A DNA stretch of 64,000 nt from Chitinophaga parva (lineage in GTDB: Bacteria > Bacteroidota > Bacteroidia > Chitinophagales > Chitinophagaceae). How positions within the stretch are numbered: position 1 is the first letter of the stretch; each line of letters starts with the position of its first letter. The stretch is from positions 1,364,001 through 1,428,000 of the forward strand of contig NZ_QCYK01000001.1 of the NCBI RefSeq assembly GCF_003071345.1. The letters run 5' to 3'. Position numbers and translations under genes: made by a program. Below, one piece after another: positions 7,193 to 16,098 of the stretch. The notes beneath the pieces were generated by a model that did not search any database, was not told the origin of the DNA, and saw only the letters and a list, made by a program, of their open reading frames with translations.

Positions 7193-8695
7193 ATGAGAAA
7201 GCCAATGCTCAGCCCTTTACCGATCCTTTACATCGTTACCTGTTTGCTCTTCGCCTGTACCCGCGGCGTTAAACACACCACCCCACTACAGGACAGCCTG
7301 TTGCCGGTTGAAGCCATGCAATCAGATGCGGATGTGTTATGGACGGCTCTCAGCGAGATCCATCCCGGGTTTGGGATCTATACGGCGCCCGATAGTATGG
7401 AGCGGCAGTACCGGCAGCTGCGGGCTTCCCTTACGGCACCCATGACGGAAGATGCCTTCGTGGCCAAATTATATCCTTTCCTCTGCTACCTGGGATGCGG
7501 GCATACCCAGGTAAGACACTCTGTCCATTACCATCCTGCCACCAACGTATTTCGTCTGCCGTTTGAAGTGCTCGTGCAGCAACAACGTGCATGGATCACT
7601 ACGCGCCGCACTACAAAACTTGCTACCGGCGATGAGATTATCCGCATGAACGGCGTACCGGTTGCAGCGATCATTGCGCATGGATCGCAGCTGTATTGCG
7701 GGGATGGATATGTACCTTCATTCAAAGAGCTTTACCTTTCTGAATACGATGGTTTTGAAGATGCCTGCAACACCGTGTATCACTGGCAACCACCTTATCA
7801 GCTGACGGTGAAAGGTGCAGATGGGGCCCTGAAGGAAGTAACCCTGAATGCTGCAGATACCGCGTTGAAAGAAATGGTGATACCGGAAGATAAATATGCG
7901 GGTTGGAGAAAGGTGGATAGCACCGGCTACCTGGGACTTTATTTTGCCCCGGCTGCGCATACCGCATTGCTGGAAGTCCCTGTGTTGGCTTATACCGATA
8001 CCCTGGCAATGCAAAAAAGCTTTGCGCAAATAGCGAAAGCCAATACAAAATATCTGGTGCTGGATATGCGGCACAACGGCGGCGGCGACCTGCGTATTGC
8101 CATGCGCCTCCTGTCTTACCTGGCAGATACAGATTTTCGTATCATCAAAGACCTTTACTGTCGCCTGCCGGATCCTTCCAAGCATAGGCTGGGTGCAGAC
8201 TTTGATAGTGCACTTACGGAGAATTTCAAAGCCAGTTGCACCCCGGGGGCGTTAGTAGACGGGCATTATCACATGAATATATTACCTGCATTCGGACAGG
8301 GATATGGCCCGCTGCCGGTGGCAAAGAAAGACCGTTACCGCGGTGAGCTGATCGTACTTACGGATGGAGGTACATTTTCGTCCGGCGCCTTGTTCATATC
8401 CGCATTGAAAGCCCAGCGGGCCCACACCATTTTTGCAGGACGGGAAACGGCGGGTACTGCGGAAGGTTGCAACGGCTTTGCCATGCAGGAGCTCACCTTA
8501 CCGGCAACCGGGATAAAAGTGGAATTTCCGTGGCTGCGGGTAGTGTCTATGAGCACACCTGCGCAAAAGGGCAGGGGCAATATGCCGGATTCCGTGGTGG
8601 AATACACGCCTGCCGATATAGTGGCGGGTCGTGATATGGACCTGCGGCTGGCCCAGGCGATCATCCAACGGAAGATGGCCGGTGCTGCTCATTAA
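7193..8695 (+). CDS. S41-family peptidase-like lipoprotein
   Basis: 500 residues from the ATG at 7193. This start is preferred over an in-frame GTG at 7106 because a terminator lies between them, a promoter-like TATCTTGG sits at about 7180, and only this start gives a lipoprotein signal (ILYIVTCLLFAC, Cys22). The middle contains a PDZ-like segment (ATGDEIIRMNGVPV). The C-terminal half matches the tail-specific/IRBP-like S41 peptidases (VLDMRHNGGGD; catalytic-serine region LTDGGTFSSGALF; AGRETAGTAEG). Probably a periplasmic-facing membrane-anchored protease; substrate unknown. Convergent with the next gene. Confidence 0.85.
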   Translation: MRKPMLSPLPILYIVTCLLFACTRGVKHTTPLQDSLLPVEAMQSDADVLWTALSEIHPGFGIYTAPDSMERQYRQLRASLTAPMTEDAFVAKLYPFLCYLGCGHTQVRHSVHYHPATNVFRLPFEVLVQQQRAWITTRRTTKLATGDEIIRMNGVPVAAIIAHGSQLYCGDGYVPSFKELYLSEYDGFEDACNTVYHWQPPYQLTVKGADGALKEVTLNAADTALKEMVIPEDKYAGWRKVDSTGYLGLYFAPAAHTALLEVPVLAYTDTLAMQKSFAQIAKANTKYLVLDMRHNGGGDLRIAMRLLSYLADTDFRIIKDLYCRLPDPSKHRLGADFDSALTENFKASCTPGALVDGHYHMNILPAFGQGYGPLPVAKKDRYRGELIVLTDGGTFSSGALFISALKAQRAHTIFAGRETAGTAEGCNGFAMQELTLPATGIKVEFPWLRVVSMSTPAQKGRGNMPDSVVEYTPADIVAGRDMDLRLAQAIIQRKMAGAAH

Positions 8696-8707
8696 GCAGG
8701 GAGAAAG

Positions 8708-9145
8708 CTATTGCACCGGCTCCTCACACACCTTCTTGATCAGCCCCAGCGCCGTATTCCAGTAGTAGTTAAAGTGGTGATAAGTGGGGGCGGTTAAAAT
8801 ATTTTCCTGCGCAAAATGCAAATGCCCCGGCTCATCCAGCCGGAAGCTGATGCGGGCATAATGCTCCGGTACATCTGCCTGTTGTGATAAAGAGCTCCAG
8901 TAGGTATACTGTACGAATTGTTCCGGCTTCCAGTGCAGGATCTCCCCATGGTTGTTAAAGGGAATGCCATGCAGGTCGCCGGAAAACTGCAACTGGCCGC
9001 CACACCGGGGCGTAATGATGATCTGTACAGGCACATCAACGATCCAGCGCTGCATGACCGCCGGCACGGTGAGCGCTTCCCAGATCACGGCCGGAGATGC
9101 GTTGATGGCAATGCGTTTCTGCAGGCTGAATACTTCCATGGTCAT
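8708..9145 (-). CDS. SRPBCC/AHSA1-like ligand-binding protein
   Basis: 145 residues with the START/Bet v1 fold typical of AHSA1-like proteins: an opening strand (VFSLQKRIAINASPAVIWEAL), a tryptophan-proline hairpin (MQRWIVDVP), a central GGQLQFSGD and a C-terminal helix (YYWNTALGLIKKVCE). Such domains bind hydrophobic ligands; the ligand is unknown. Its ATG abuts the stop of the upstream NAD-binding gene (TAAATG), so the two are co-transcribed and probably translationally coupled. A second in-frame ATG two codons later could be the real start. Confidence 0.8.
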   Translation of the reverse strand: MTMEVFSLQKRIAINASPAVIWEALTVPAVMQRWIVDVPVQIIITPRCGGQLQFSGDLHGIPFNNHGEILHWKPEQFVQYTYWSSLSQQADVPEHYARISFRLDEPGHLHFAQENILTAPTYHHFNYYWNTALGLIKKVCEEPVQ

Positions 9146-9811
9146 TTACTTAATGCCGGCCAATGCTTTGATATCGTTTACTTCCAGCGTGTGCTTGTGA
9201 TAACCTTGTAATACACAGTTGATCATGGCCAGCGCCACCGCCCGCACGGTACTGGTACTGCCGGGAAACAGCCCGCGCAGCAGGGGAAACAGCGCATTAA
9301 TGATCTTGTAATAGCCTTTCACATTGCGTTGCCCTACACTGGGCTTCATGGCACCGGGCCGCAGGTTGTAGGTTTGCTTGAAGGGCAGTTTCAGTACCGC
9401 GTTCTCGGCTTTGCCTTTTACCCTGGCCCACATCATTTTGCTTTTTCCCGTGGTATCTGTACCGCTGCCGGAAATGTGGCAGAAAACCATCTGCGGGTTC
9501 ATGCTGGCCAGCCGGCCGGCAAAGTGCAGCATAGTGTCGTAGGTGATGTAGCTGTAATCCGCCTCTGTCATACCGTTGGAACTTACGCCGGCGCAGTAAA
9601 AGCAGGCGTCGTATCCTTTCAGTTGATCTTTCACCGTGTCCAGGTGAAAGAAGTCCTGTACCAGCGCCTCCTTCAGCTTGGGATGTTCCAGGGGATAGTG
9701 CTTCCTGCTTACCAGCAGTACCTGGCTCACGGCCGGGTTTTGCAGGCATTCCAGTAACACACCTTCCCCTACCAGGCCGGTGGCACCGGTTATGATGACT
9801 TTGATTTCCAT
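9146..9811 (-). CDS. NAD(P)-binding Rossmann protein (atypical SDR)
   Basis: 221 residues. The N-terminal GATGLVGEG (residues 9-17) is the GxxGxxG dinucleotide signature of atypical SDRs, followed by LLVSRK at the end of beta-2. The rest resembles oxidoreductases related to HTATIP2/semialdehyde-dehydrogenase-like proteins (FYCAGVSSNGMTEADY; FCHISGSGTDTTGKSK; YNLRPGAMKP). The canonical YxxxK is not obvious, so it may be a redox sensor or act on an unusual substrate. First gene of a two-gene operon with the SRPBCC protein. Confidence 0.82.
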   Translation of the reverse strand: MEIKVIITGATGLVGEGVLLECLQNPAVSQVLLVSRKHYPLEHPKLKEALVQDFFHLDTVKDQLKGYDACFYCAGVSSNGMTEADYSYITYDTMLHFAGRLASMNPQMVFCHISGSGTDTTGKSKMMWARVKGKAENAVLKLPFKQTYNLRPGAMKPSVGQRNVKGYYKIINALFPLLRGLFPGSTSTVRAVALAMINCVLQGYHKHTLEVNDIKALAGIK

Positions 9812-10038
9812 GTAACAGAAATTTGCCCTATGAAGATAAAGTTTAAAGCTATACGCCGTTCATAACTGCCAGGTGCCACTAACAAATACTTGTACCCTGC
9901 TATCCTGCCAATAATTACCTTTACTGGTGCATTACCAATTTCCCGGCTGAGTTCTATCCCTCGGGCTGGTATTAAAACAACATTAAAAAAACAAATTCCG
10001 TCTGTCCGCTGCAACCTGCTGCTGTGGCTCATCTTTAA

Positions 10039-10060
10039 ATTTACTACAGATTTACTACAG
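10039..10060. repeat. Tandem 11-bp repeat before the LtaS-like gene
   Basis: ATTTACTACAG is present twice head to tail (10039-10049 and 10050-10060), about one helical turn per copy, 29 bp before the start at 10089. It is placed like an activator or repressor site over the promoter. The remaining ~225 bp back to 9812 show nothing else I can name. Confidence 0.45.
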
Positions 10061-10088
10061 AATTTTGCAGTGGAATTAAATCATTAGC

Positions 10089-12164
10089 ATGTTCAAGACC
10101 AGATTCTCCGTAGTGGGAATGATCCTTATCCTCGTATTGTGTATTTCCACGATCACCCGTGTTGTACTGTTTGCGGCTACGCCCTCCACGGGCATGCATT
10201 TTGGCCAATGGCTCGGTGCCATGTTACTAGGCTTTGTGTACGACTGCGCTGTTGCGAGCTTCGTCATTATCCCCTTTGTGCTGCAGCTTTGGCTGCAAAA
10301 CGACTTTATGTACCGCCGGAAAGTGATGCCCTGGGTAGTGGCCGGCTTTGCTGGCCTGCTTTCCCTGCTGCTTTTTACGCACGTGGTGCCTACAGATTAT
10401 AATAAAGACCTGTCACGGGGTGTGATCCTTTATATTGCCTTGCGCTTTGCCATTTACGTATTCCTGTATTTTATGCCGCCATCATTCCGCCTGCGGTGGA
10501 GAACGGGGGTACTGTATTTTTTCACGGTGCTGGTCACTTTCCTGCTGTTGTTCAACAGTGTCAGCGAATGGTTCTTCTGGCAGGAGTTCAGCACCCGGTA
10601 TAATTTTATTGCGGTAGACTATCTCGTGTACACCACGGAAGTGCTGGGTAATATCGGGGAGTCTTACCCCATCGTGCCTATCGTGAGCGTGGTGTTATTA
10701 CTGGCCATTACCATCGTGGTATGGAAGCGGCAGTATATCCGCAACAGCGTGTATAAATCTATGGCCTTCGGCAAACGTACGGCTGTAGCAGTTTTGCTCC
10801 TGCTGCTGCCGGCGATCGCTTATTATGGTGTGCAGGAAAAATGGAAGGATTTCAGTAATAACCAGTACGCCAATGAACTGGCCGGCAATGGCCCTTACCA
10901 GTTTGCATCTGCCTTTTTCCAGAATGAGCTCGACTTTTACAAATTCTACCAGACCATCCCGGATGAAGCTGCTTTCCGCATTGTGCGGGCGGGATTACAA
11001 ACGCCCAATAGCCATTTTGTAAACCAGGGCCCTTACAGCATAGAACGGGAGATCACTTACCCGCAGGCGGAGCGCCACCTGAACGTGGTGCTCATCAGCG
11101 TGGAGAGCTTCAGCGCCAGCTTCATGAAAGCGTTTGGCTCTGATAAGAACATCACGCCTTACCTCGACACCCTGGCCGGGCAAAGCCTGTTCTTCACCAA
11201 TCTTTATGCCACCGGCACCCGCACGGTACGTGGCCTGGAGTCATTGTCGCTCTCCATTCCACCCACGCCCGGGCAAAGTATTGTAAAGCGGCCGGACAAT
11301 GCGCACCTGTTTTCCTTGGGCAGCGTGTTCCGCTCCAAAGGCTATACCACCCAATACATTTATGGGGGCTACAGCTATTTTGATAACATGAAGGCCTTTT
11401 TTAGTAACAATGGTTATACGGTGATAGACCGCTCCGCCATTCCCGCATCGCAGGTACATTATGAAAATATCTGGGGCGTGGCAGACGAAGATCTGTTCAC
11501 ACTGGCCCTGCATACACTGGATTCCAACTACCTGGCCGGGAAGCCTTTCTTCTCGCATATCATGACGGTTTCCAACCACCGTCCGTTCACCTATCCCGAA
11601 GGCCGCATAGACATCCCGCCGTCTGCACAGTGCCGGGAAGGTGCGGTGAAATACACGGACTACAGCATTCATAAGTTCCTGCAGGAAGCCGCCTCCAAGC
11701 CCTGGTTCGACAGCACTGTCTTCGTGATCGTGGCAGACCATTGCGCCAGCGCGGCCGGCCACATGGAACTGCCGGTTACGGGTTATCATATTCCCATGAT
11801 GATCTATGCACCCAGGATACTGCAACCTCGGGAAGTGAGCACACTCACAGCCCAGATAGACGTGGCGCCTACTATTTTAGGGTTGCTCAATTTTCATTAC
11901 CGTTCCAAGTTCTTCGGGCAGGATGTGCTTAATGAAGCGCCTGGCCAGGAGCGGGCCTTCATCAGTACTTACCAGGGCCTGGGGTACCTGCGCAATGGTA
12001 AGCTGCTGGTACAATCGCCGGTGCGCAAGGTGCGTACTTACCAGCCGGATTTCAATAGTGGCAACGCATCCCTGTTGCCGCAGGACGCAGGTTTTTCCCG
12101 TGAAGGCATTGCGTGGTACCAGTGCATCAACTGGCAGTTAAAACACAAGCAACAATCAGAATAA
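10089..12164 (+). CDS. LTA-synthase-like phosphoglycerol transferase (sulfatase fold)
   Basis: 691 residues. The N-terminal ~245 residues hold about five membrane helices, followed by an extracytoplasmic alkaline-phosphatase/sulfatase domain: metal ligand E339 in VVLISVES, the likely nucleophile T379 in TGTRTVRGLES, SNHRPF and VADHCA in the metal and substrate site. This is the LtaS/OpgB group, which moves phosphoglycerol or phosphoethanolamine-like groups from phospholipids to envelope glycans. Gram-negative bacteria do not make classical LTA, so the acceptor is likely a periplasmic glucan or lipid. The gene stands alone with its own upstream tandem repeat and a downstream terminator. Confidence 0.88.
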   Translation: MFKTRFSVVGMILILVLCISTITRVVLFAATPSTGMHFGQWLGAMLLGFVYDCAVASFVIIPFVLQLWLQNDFMYRRKVMPWVVAGFAGLLSLLLFTHVVPTDYNKDLSRGVILYIALRFAIYVFLYFMPPSFRLRWRTGVLYFFTVLVTFLLLFNSVSEWFFWQEFSTRYNFIAVDYLVYTTEVLGNIGESYPIVPIVSVVLLLAITIVVWKRQYIRNSVYKSMAFGKRTAVAVLLLLLPAIAYYGVQEKWKDFSNNQYANELAGNGPYQFASAFFQNELDFYKFYQTIPDEAAFRIVRAGLQTPNSHFVNQGPYSIEREITYPQAERHLNVVLISVESFSASFMKAFGSDKNITPYLDTLAGQSLFFTNLYATGTRTVRGLESLSLSIPPTPGQSIVKRPDNAHLFSLGSVFRSKGYTTQYIYGGYSYFDNMKAFFSNNGYTVIDRSAIPASQVHYENIWGVADEDLFTLALHTLDSNYLAGKPFFSHIMTVSNHRPFTYPEGRIDIPPSAQCREGAVKYTDYSIHKFLQEAASKPWFDSTVFVIVADHCASAAGHMELPVTGYHIPMMIYAPRILQPREVSTLTAQIDVAPTILGLLNFHYRSKFFGQDVLNEAPGQERAFISTYQGLGYLRNGKLLVQSPVRKVRTYQPDFNSGNASLLPQDAGFSREGIAWYQCINWQLKHKQQSE

Positions 12165-12187
12165 AGTAAAGACCAAAATAGAAAAGC

Positions 12188-12212
12188 AGGGCTGTGTCAT
12201 TGATGCAGCCCT
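12188..12212. terminator. Stem-loop between convergent genes
   Basis: AGGGCTG (12188-12194) pairs with CAGCCCT (12206-12212). The T-run is weak on the plus side and short on the minus side (GCTTTTC). It probably serves both converging transcripts. Confidence 0.5.
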
Positions 12213-12230
12213 TCCACCTACCGCGTTTAC

Positions 12231-13805
12231 TCACGGCAACACCGCCGGCAACAAATACTCCCGCATCATCCTATCCACCTGCGGATGCGCATACGGCCGG
12301 CCATAAGCCGTAGCTGTGATCACGATCACAAGCGGCTGGTTCGTGAACACAAAGATCTTATTACCGCCATTGCCGCTACTGTAAAAGGTTTCCGCGTCCT
12401 TGCCATTAACACGGAAGGTCTTGTTCCAAAACAGGTAACCGTAATATTCCTGGGGTCCGGTGGGCAGCACTGCGCGTTTTTGAAAACTTGCCTTTACCCA
12501 GCTGGCAGGAATGATCTGCCGGCCCTGCCAGTTGCCTCTATTTTTATACAATTGGCCAAACCGGGCCAGGTCCAGGCTGCGCAGGCCCAGGCCACCGGCG
12601 GTGCTGGGCACATGCTGGGGCGTGTACTGCCACTGGTAGTGATGAATGCCCAGTGGTGTGAAGAGTTTTGTGGCAGCATATTGCTCCAGCCCCTGCGGGG
12701 TGCTTTGTTGCAATATATCACCCAGCAACACTACACCGGCAGTGAAGTAATTCCATGGCTTCCCCTGCGGACGGCTGCTATCCAGCGGAAGGTCCAGCAC
12801 AAACTTTACCCAGTTGGACGTAGGGTACATATTTTCTTCATTACCCGGGGAGTCACTGAGGTCATCATTGCCATAAAACGGGCTGCTCATCGTGAGCAGT
12901 TGCTCCAGCGTAATGCTGTCTTTTTGCGGTGTGTAATGATCAAATTGGGAAAGTTTGTAGAAGGTACCCAGTGGCTGCTTTTCATCTTTGACCAGGTGTT
13001 CCTGAATGGCAATGCCCATTAACGCAGACGTGAAGGACTTGCCCACGGAACGCGTGTCCTGCAGGGAATCCCGGTCACTGCCATTGAAATATTCTTCCAG
13101 CAGCAATTGTCCGTTGCGGATCACAATAATGCTGGTGATCTCTTTGAAGCGGCGGGCAAGGATCTGCTCATTGAGTTGCCGTATCAGAGCCGTGTCATAA
13201 GATGATGGGCTGGTGCGCCAGCCGCTGCCTGGCCGGATGGTTTGTATGGCCGACGCCGCAGGATCTATGTGGATCGGGGGCACGGTGACAGCCACGCTGC
13301 CACTGGCCGCCAGTGGGCCCAGTTGCAGGCTGTCCAGCTGCAGGTAAGGGCGTAGTTCTATTTTCAATTGGTGGGTAACGCCGGTGCCCAGCGCGGATTC
13401 CCCGCCCTGCAGGAGGAAACGCCCCCAGAGATAACAGCCCCAATGGTCGCGGGGCTTGCTGCTGATAAGCGGCGCGGAAAGAGCAGGAACTTGTTTGGAG
13501 GGCGGTAAGCCAGCGCCATGGTGCAGGTTTTCCGTGTACACCAGCTTATCATCCACGAAAAAGCGGAACTGCCAGTTGCCATGTTGCAGGAACGTTTGCA
13601 CATCACCACCCGGCCGCATGGCCTGCCAGTAGGCAATGAGCGATCTTTCAAAATGGGCCTGCACATTCAGGTTCGCGGTATCGCTGTACACAACGCGCTC
13701 CAGGTACTGGCCGGAAGCATCCGTGAACCGGATGGTACCCGCATCCTGCGCCGGCAGGCGGCCACCACACAAGGCAAACAGCAGGAGGAAAGTAAGTGTC
13801 TTCAT
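12231..13805 (-). CDS. Secreted serine hydrolase (class C beta-lactamase fold)
   Basis: 524 residues. A signal peptide (1-20, ending RLPAQ) is followed by ~180 residues of a beta-rich N-terminal domain and then a beta-lactamase/penicillin-binding-like domain from ~205. The SxxK motif is S253-V-G-K256 and the second motif is NYFTAG, with Tyr in the usual place. The third motif HxG is replaced by SSGNGGN. Members of this group are mostly esterases, D-amino-acid peptidases or amidases rather than true beta-lactamases. The N-terminal extension is longer than in the basic family and may bind substrate or envelope. Transcribed divergently from the SAM-hydrolase gene. Confidence 0.88.
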   Translation of the reverse strand: MKTLTFLLLFALCGGRLPAQDAGTIRFTDASGQYLERVVYSDTANLNVQAHFERSLIAYWQAMRPGGDVQTFLQHGNWQFRFFVDDKLVYTENLHHGAGLPPSKQVPALSAPLISSKPRDHWGCYLWGRFLLQGGESALGTGVTHQLKIELRPYLQLDSLQLGPLAASGSVAVTVPPIHIDPAASAIQTIRPGSGWRTSPSSYDTALIRQLNEQILARRFKEITSIIVIRNGQLLLEEYFNGSDRDSLQDTRSVGKSFTSALMGIAIQEHLVKDEKQPLGTFYKLSQFDHYTPQKDSITLEQLLTMSSPFYGNDDLSDSPGNEENMYPTSNWVKFVLDLPLDSSRPQGKPWNYFTAGVVLLGDILQQSTPQGLEQYAATKLFTPLGIHHYQWQYTPQHVPSTAGGLGLRSLDLARFGQLYKNRGNWQGRQIIPASWVKASFQKRAVLPTGPQEYYGYLFWNKTFRVNGKDAETFYSSGNGGNKIFVFTNQPLVIVITATAYGRPYAHPQVDRMMREYLLPAVLP

Positions 13806-14002
13806 GGGGGAAATGAATGCTGCTATAAGTTACAGGCATCTCCCCTGGCGGGAAAATAAATGTGATGAAGCCCAATTTTGCCGGGATGAATTCTGGTGGC
13901 GGTCATGCGCAGCACAGTTTTTGCGCGCAGCGCGGCCGCAACAGACCCTGCAACAATCTGGCAATAATCTACTAACTTATAGACGGTAAAAAATCAGCTG
14001 TC

Positions 14003-14917
14003 ATGATACGTAAATGTATAACGTTCATTGCCTTTGTGTCCCTGCTGCTGGCGGGTTTGGGCGCATGGGCGCAGAATAAGATCGTCGTGTTCCAATCAGA
14101 CTTCGGGCTGAAGGATGGCGCGGTAGCCGCCATGAAAGGCGTGGCCAATGGCGTATCGCCCGACCTGAAACTGTATGACCTTACGCACGAGATACCGCCT
14201 TATAACATCTGGGAAGCGGCGTACCGCCTGGAACAAACGGTGCCTTACTGGCCCGCGGGTACCGTGTTTGTGTCTGTGGTAGATCCAGGCGTGGGCACCT
14301 CCCGCAAGTCCGTGGTGCTGAAAACAAAGACCGGCCAGTTCATTGTAACGCCGGACAATGGCACGCTTACGCTGGTGGCGCAGTCGTTGGGCATTGCAGA
14401 AGTAAGGGAAATAGACGAAGCGGTGAACCGCCGCCGGGATTCCCGGCAATCTTACACCTTCCACGGCCGCGACGTATATGCCTACACCGGCGCCAGGCTG
14501 GCTTCCGGCACGATCAGCTTTGAGCAGGTGGGGCCTAAACTGCCGGCTGAAGTAGTGACCATCCCTTATCAGCCCGCGGTGCGGGAAGGTTCCGTGATCA
14601 AAGGCAGCATTGCCATCCTGGACGTGCAGTATGGCAATCTCTGGACCAACATCAGCGGGGACCTCTTTAACCAGCTAAACCCGCAGTTTGGCGATGTCGT
14701 ACACTTCACCATTTTCCACAAGGGTAAGCAGGTATACAAAGGCGATGCACCTTACTGCCAGACCTTTGGCGCCGTAGCAAAAGGAAAGCCCCTCTGTTAT
14801 GTAAACAGCCTGCTGGACCTGGCCTTTGCGCTGAACCAGGGCAGTTTTGCGGCTGTCCACCACATAGGCAGCGGCGCAGAATGGAGCGTGGCAGTAAGCC
14901 TCACGCACAGGAAGTAG
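14003..14917 (+). CDS. Exported SAM hydroxide adenosyltransferase (SAM hydrolase)
   Basis: 304 residues of the DUF62/fluorinase-chlorinase superfamily. The Asp-Arg-His triad that defines the hydrolase branch is visible: D94 and R101 in VVDPGVGTSRK and H154 in TFHGRD, with the same spacing as in characterised members. These enzymes convert S-adenosylmethionine plus water to adenosine and methionine. The N-terminal domain starts with VFQSDFGLKDG (D33) and NGT is at 119-121. Unusually, residues 1-23 form a clear signal peptide (IAFVSLLLAGLGAWAQ), so the protein should be periplasmic, where SAM is not expected. Starts from an ATG 14 bp after a TATAGACGG stretch. Confidence 0.88.
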   Translation: MIRKCITFIAFVSLLLAGLGAWAQNKIVVFQSDFGLKDGAVAAMKGVANGVSPDLKLYDLTHEIPPYNIWEAAYRLEQTVPYWPAGTVFVSVVDPGVGTSRKSVVLKTKTGQFIVTPDNGTLTLVAQSLGIAEVREIDEAVNRRRDSRQSYTFHGRDVYAYTGARLASGTISFEQVGPKLPAEVVTIPYQPAVREGSVIKGSIAILDVQYGNLWTNISGDLFNQLNPQFGDVVHFTIFHKGKQVYKGDAPYCQTFGAVAKGKPLCYVNSLLDLAFALNQGSFAAVHHIGSGAEWSVAVSLTHRK

Positions 14918-15008
14918 CAGAACAGGACGCCCCGCGCAAAGCAATACGGCGGTGATGCCATCACCGACCATTTATCATTTAAAAATGTGCCGCAAACCAA
15001 CAATTTGT

Positions 15009-15016
15009 TATCTTGG
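15009..15016 (+). promoter_or_regulatory. -7 box of the TIM-barrel lipoprotein gene
   Basis: TATCTTGG is one mismatch from TAnnTTTG and lies 36 bp before the start at 15052. The same octamer precedes the S41 lipoprotein gene, suggesting a local variant of the promoter box. Confidence 0.45.
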
Positions 15017-15051
15017 GTGGTAGTTTTCATCAATCAAACAACGTTATTACC

Positions 15052-15954
15052 ATGCACAAAGTTTCACGTTATTTACTGGGCGTGTTATGCGCTGCATCCG
15101 TGAGCGTGTCGCTGCCCGCCTGCAATAATGGCAACAGCACTAAGACTGCTACGGACTCCACCAGCACTGCCACAGATTCTTCCAGCGCCACTGCAGGCGT
15201 ACCGTACAAGCTGGGCATCCAGATGTGGACCTTCATGAAATTTTCTTTTACAGATGCACTGGACAAGGTAGATAGCGCCGGCATCAAGAACATTGAAGCT
15301 TTCTGGGGCCAGGACCTGGGCGGCGGCATGAAAGGCAAATTTGGCGGTGACATGACCGCGGACGAAAAATCCAAGGTAAAGGACCTGCTGGCCAGGAAAG
15401 GCATCAGTATTGTGGCCATGGGCGTTATCGTTCCCAAAGACAAAGCTGAATGGATCAAGGCATTTGAACTGGCAAAATATTTTGGCCTGAGCTACATCAC
15501 TTCAGAGCCAATCAAATCCCAATGGGGTATGGTAGACAGCCTGGCAGGTGTGTATGGCATTAAAGTGGCCATCCACGATCACCCCAAACCCAACGTATAC
15601 TGGCACCCTGATTCCGTACTGGCTGCCATCCAGGGCCACCCCAACATTGGCGCCTGCGCAGACGTAGGCCACTGGGCACGTAACGGCCTGGATCCCGTGG
15701 AATGCCTGAAAAAACTGGACGGCCACATTTACGGTGCCCACCTGAAAGACATCGTGAAATTCAACGATACCCAGGCTGCTGACACAGTAGTAGGTAAAGG
15801 GGTGATCAACTTCCCGCCCATCTTTGCAGAGCTGAAACGCCAGCACTTCACCGGTATGGTATCTATTGAGCACGAATCCAACTGGATGCACAACCTGGGC
15901 GACGTGATTGAGATCAAAAAATACTTTGACGAACATACCAGCAATTTGAAATAG
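15052..15954 (+). CDS. Sugar phosphate isomerase/epimerase-like TIM-barrel lipoprotein
   Basis: 300 residues from the ATG at 15052; an in-frame upstream start is unlikely because the -7 box overlaps it. The lipobox LPAC (Cys24) predicts a lipoprotein. A Ser/Thr-rich linker (~28-56) precedes an AP-endonuclease-2-type TIM barrel: KLGIQMWTFMKF, IKNIEAFWGQDLGG, VAIHDHPKP, ADVGHWARNG, GAHLKDI, SIEHES carry the usual His/Asp/Glu metal ligands. Exported members occur in Bacteroidota sugar loci and act on keto-sugars or inositols; the true substrate is unknown. A similar but shorter-leadered enzyme is encoded at 48375. Confidence 0.87.
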   Translation: MHKVSRYLLGVLCAASVSVSLPACNNGNSTKTATDSTSTATDSSSATAGVPYKLGIQMWTFMKFSFTDALDKVDSAGIKNIEAFWGQDLGGGMKGKFGGDMTADEKSKVKDLLARKGISIVAMGVIVPKDKAEWIKAFELAKYFGLSYITSEPIKSQWGMVDSLAGVYGIKVAIHDHPKPNVYWHPDSVLAAIQGHPNIGACADVGHWARNGLDPVECLKKLDGHIYGAHLKDIVKFNDTQAADTVVGKGVINFPPIFAELKRQHFTGMVSIEHESNWMHNLGDVIEIKKYFDEHTSNLK

Positions 15955-15956
15955 TT

Positions 15957-16052
15957 AAATTGCCGGATTGCCAAATTGTTAAATGGCCAAATTGTTAGAT
16001 TGCTGTATTGTACAGAACTTTGTACTGCAACAGCCTGACAGTTTGGCCATTT
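15957..16052. repeat. Short degenerate repeat island (word CCAAATTGTTA)
   Basis: CCAAATTGTTA occurs at 15971-15981 and 15987-15997 (period 16), preceded by a weaker copy. AAATGGCCAAA (15981-15991) has an exact inverted copy TTTGGCCATTT at 16042-16052, so an 11-bp hairpin can form. It fills the space between the TIM-barrel and pirin genes. Confidence 0.6.
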
Positions 16053-16098
16053 GATCTTTAAAAACCATCAGCAGTAAATAACAATTCAATCATCTGAC

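Noticed and set aside
14950..14966. Hairpin CGGTGAT/ATCACCG after the SAM hydrolase gene as terminator
   Set aside because: Three-nt loop without a T-run; too weak to call.
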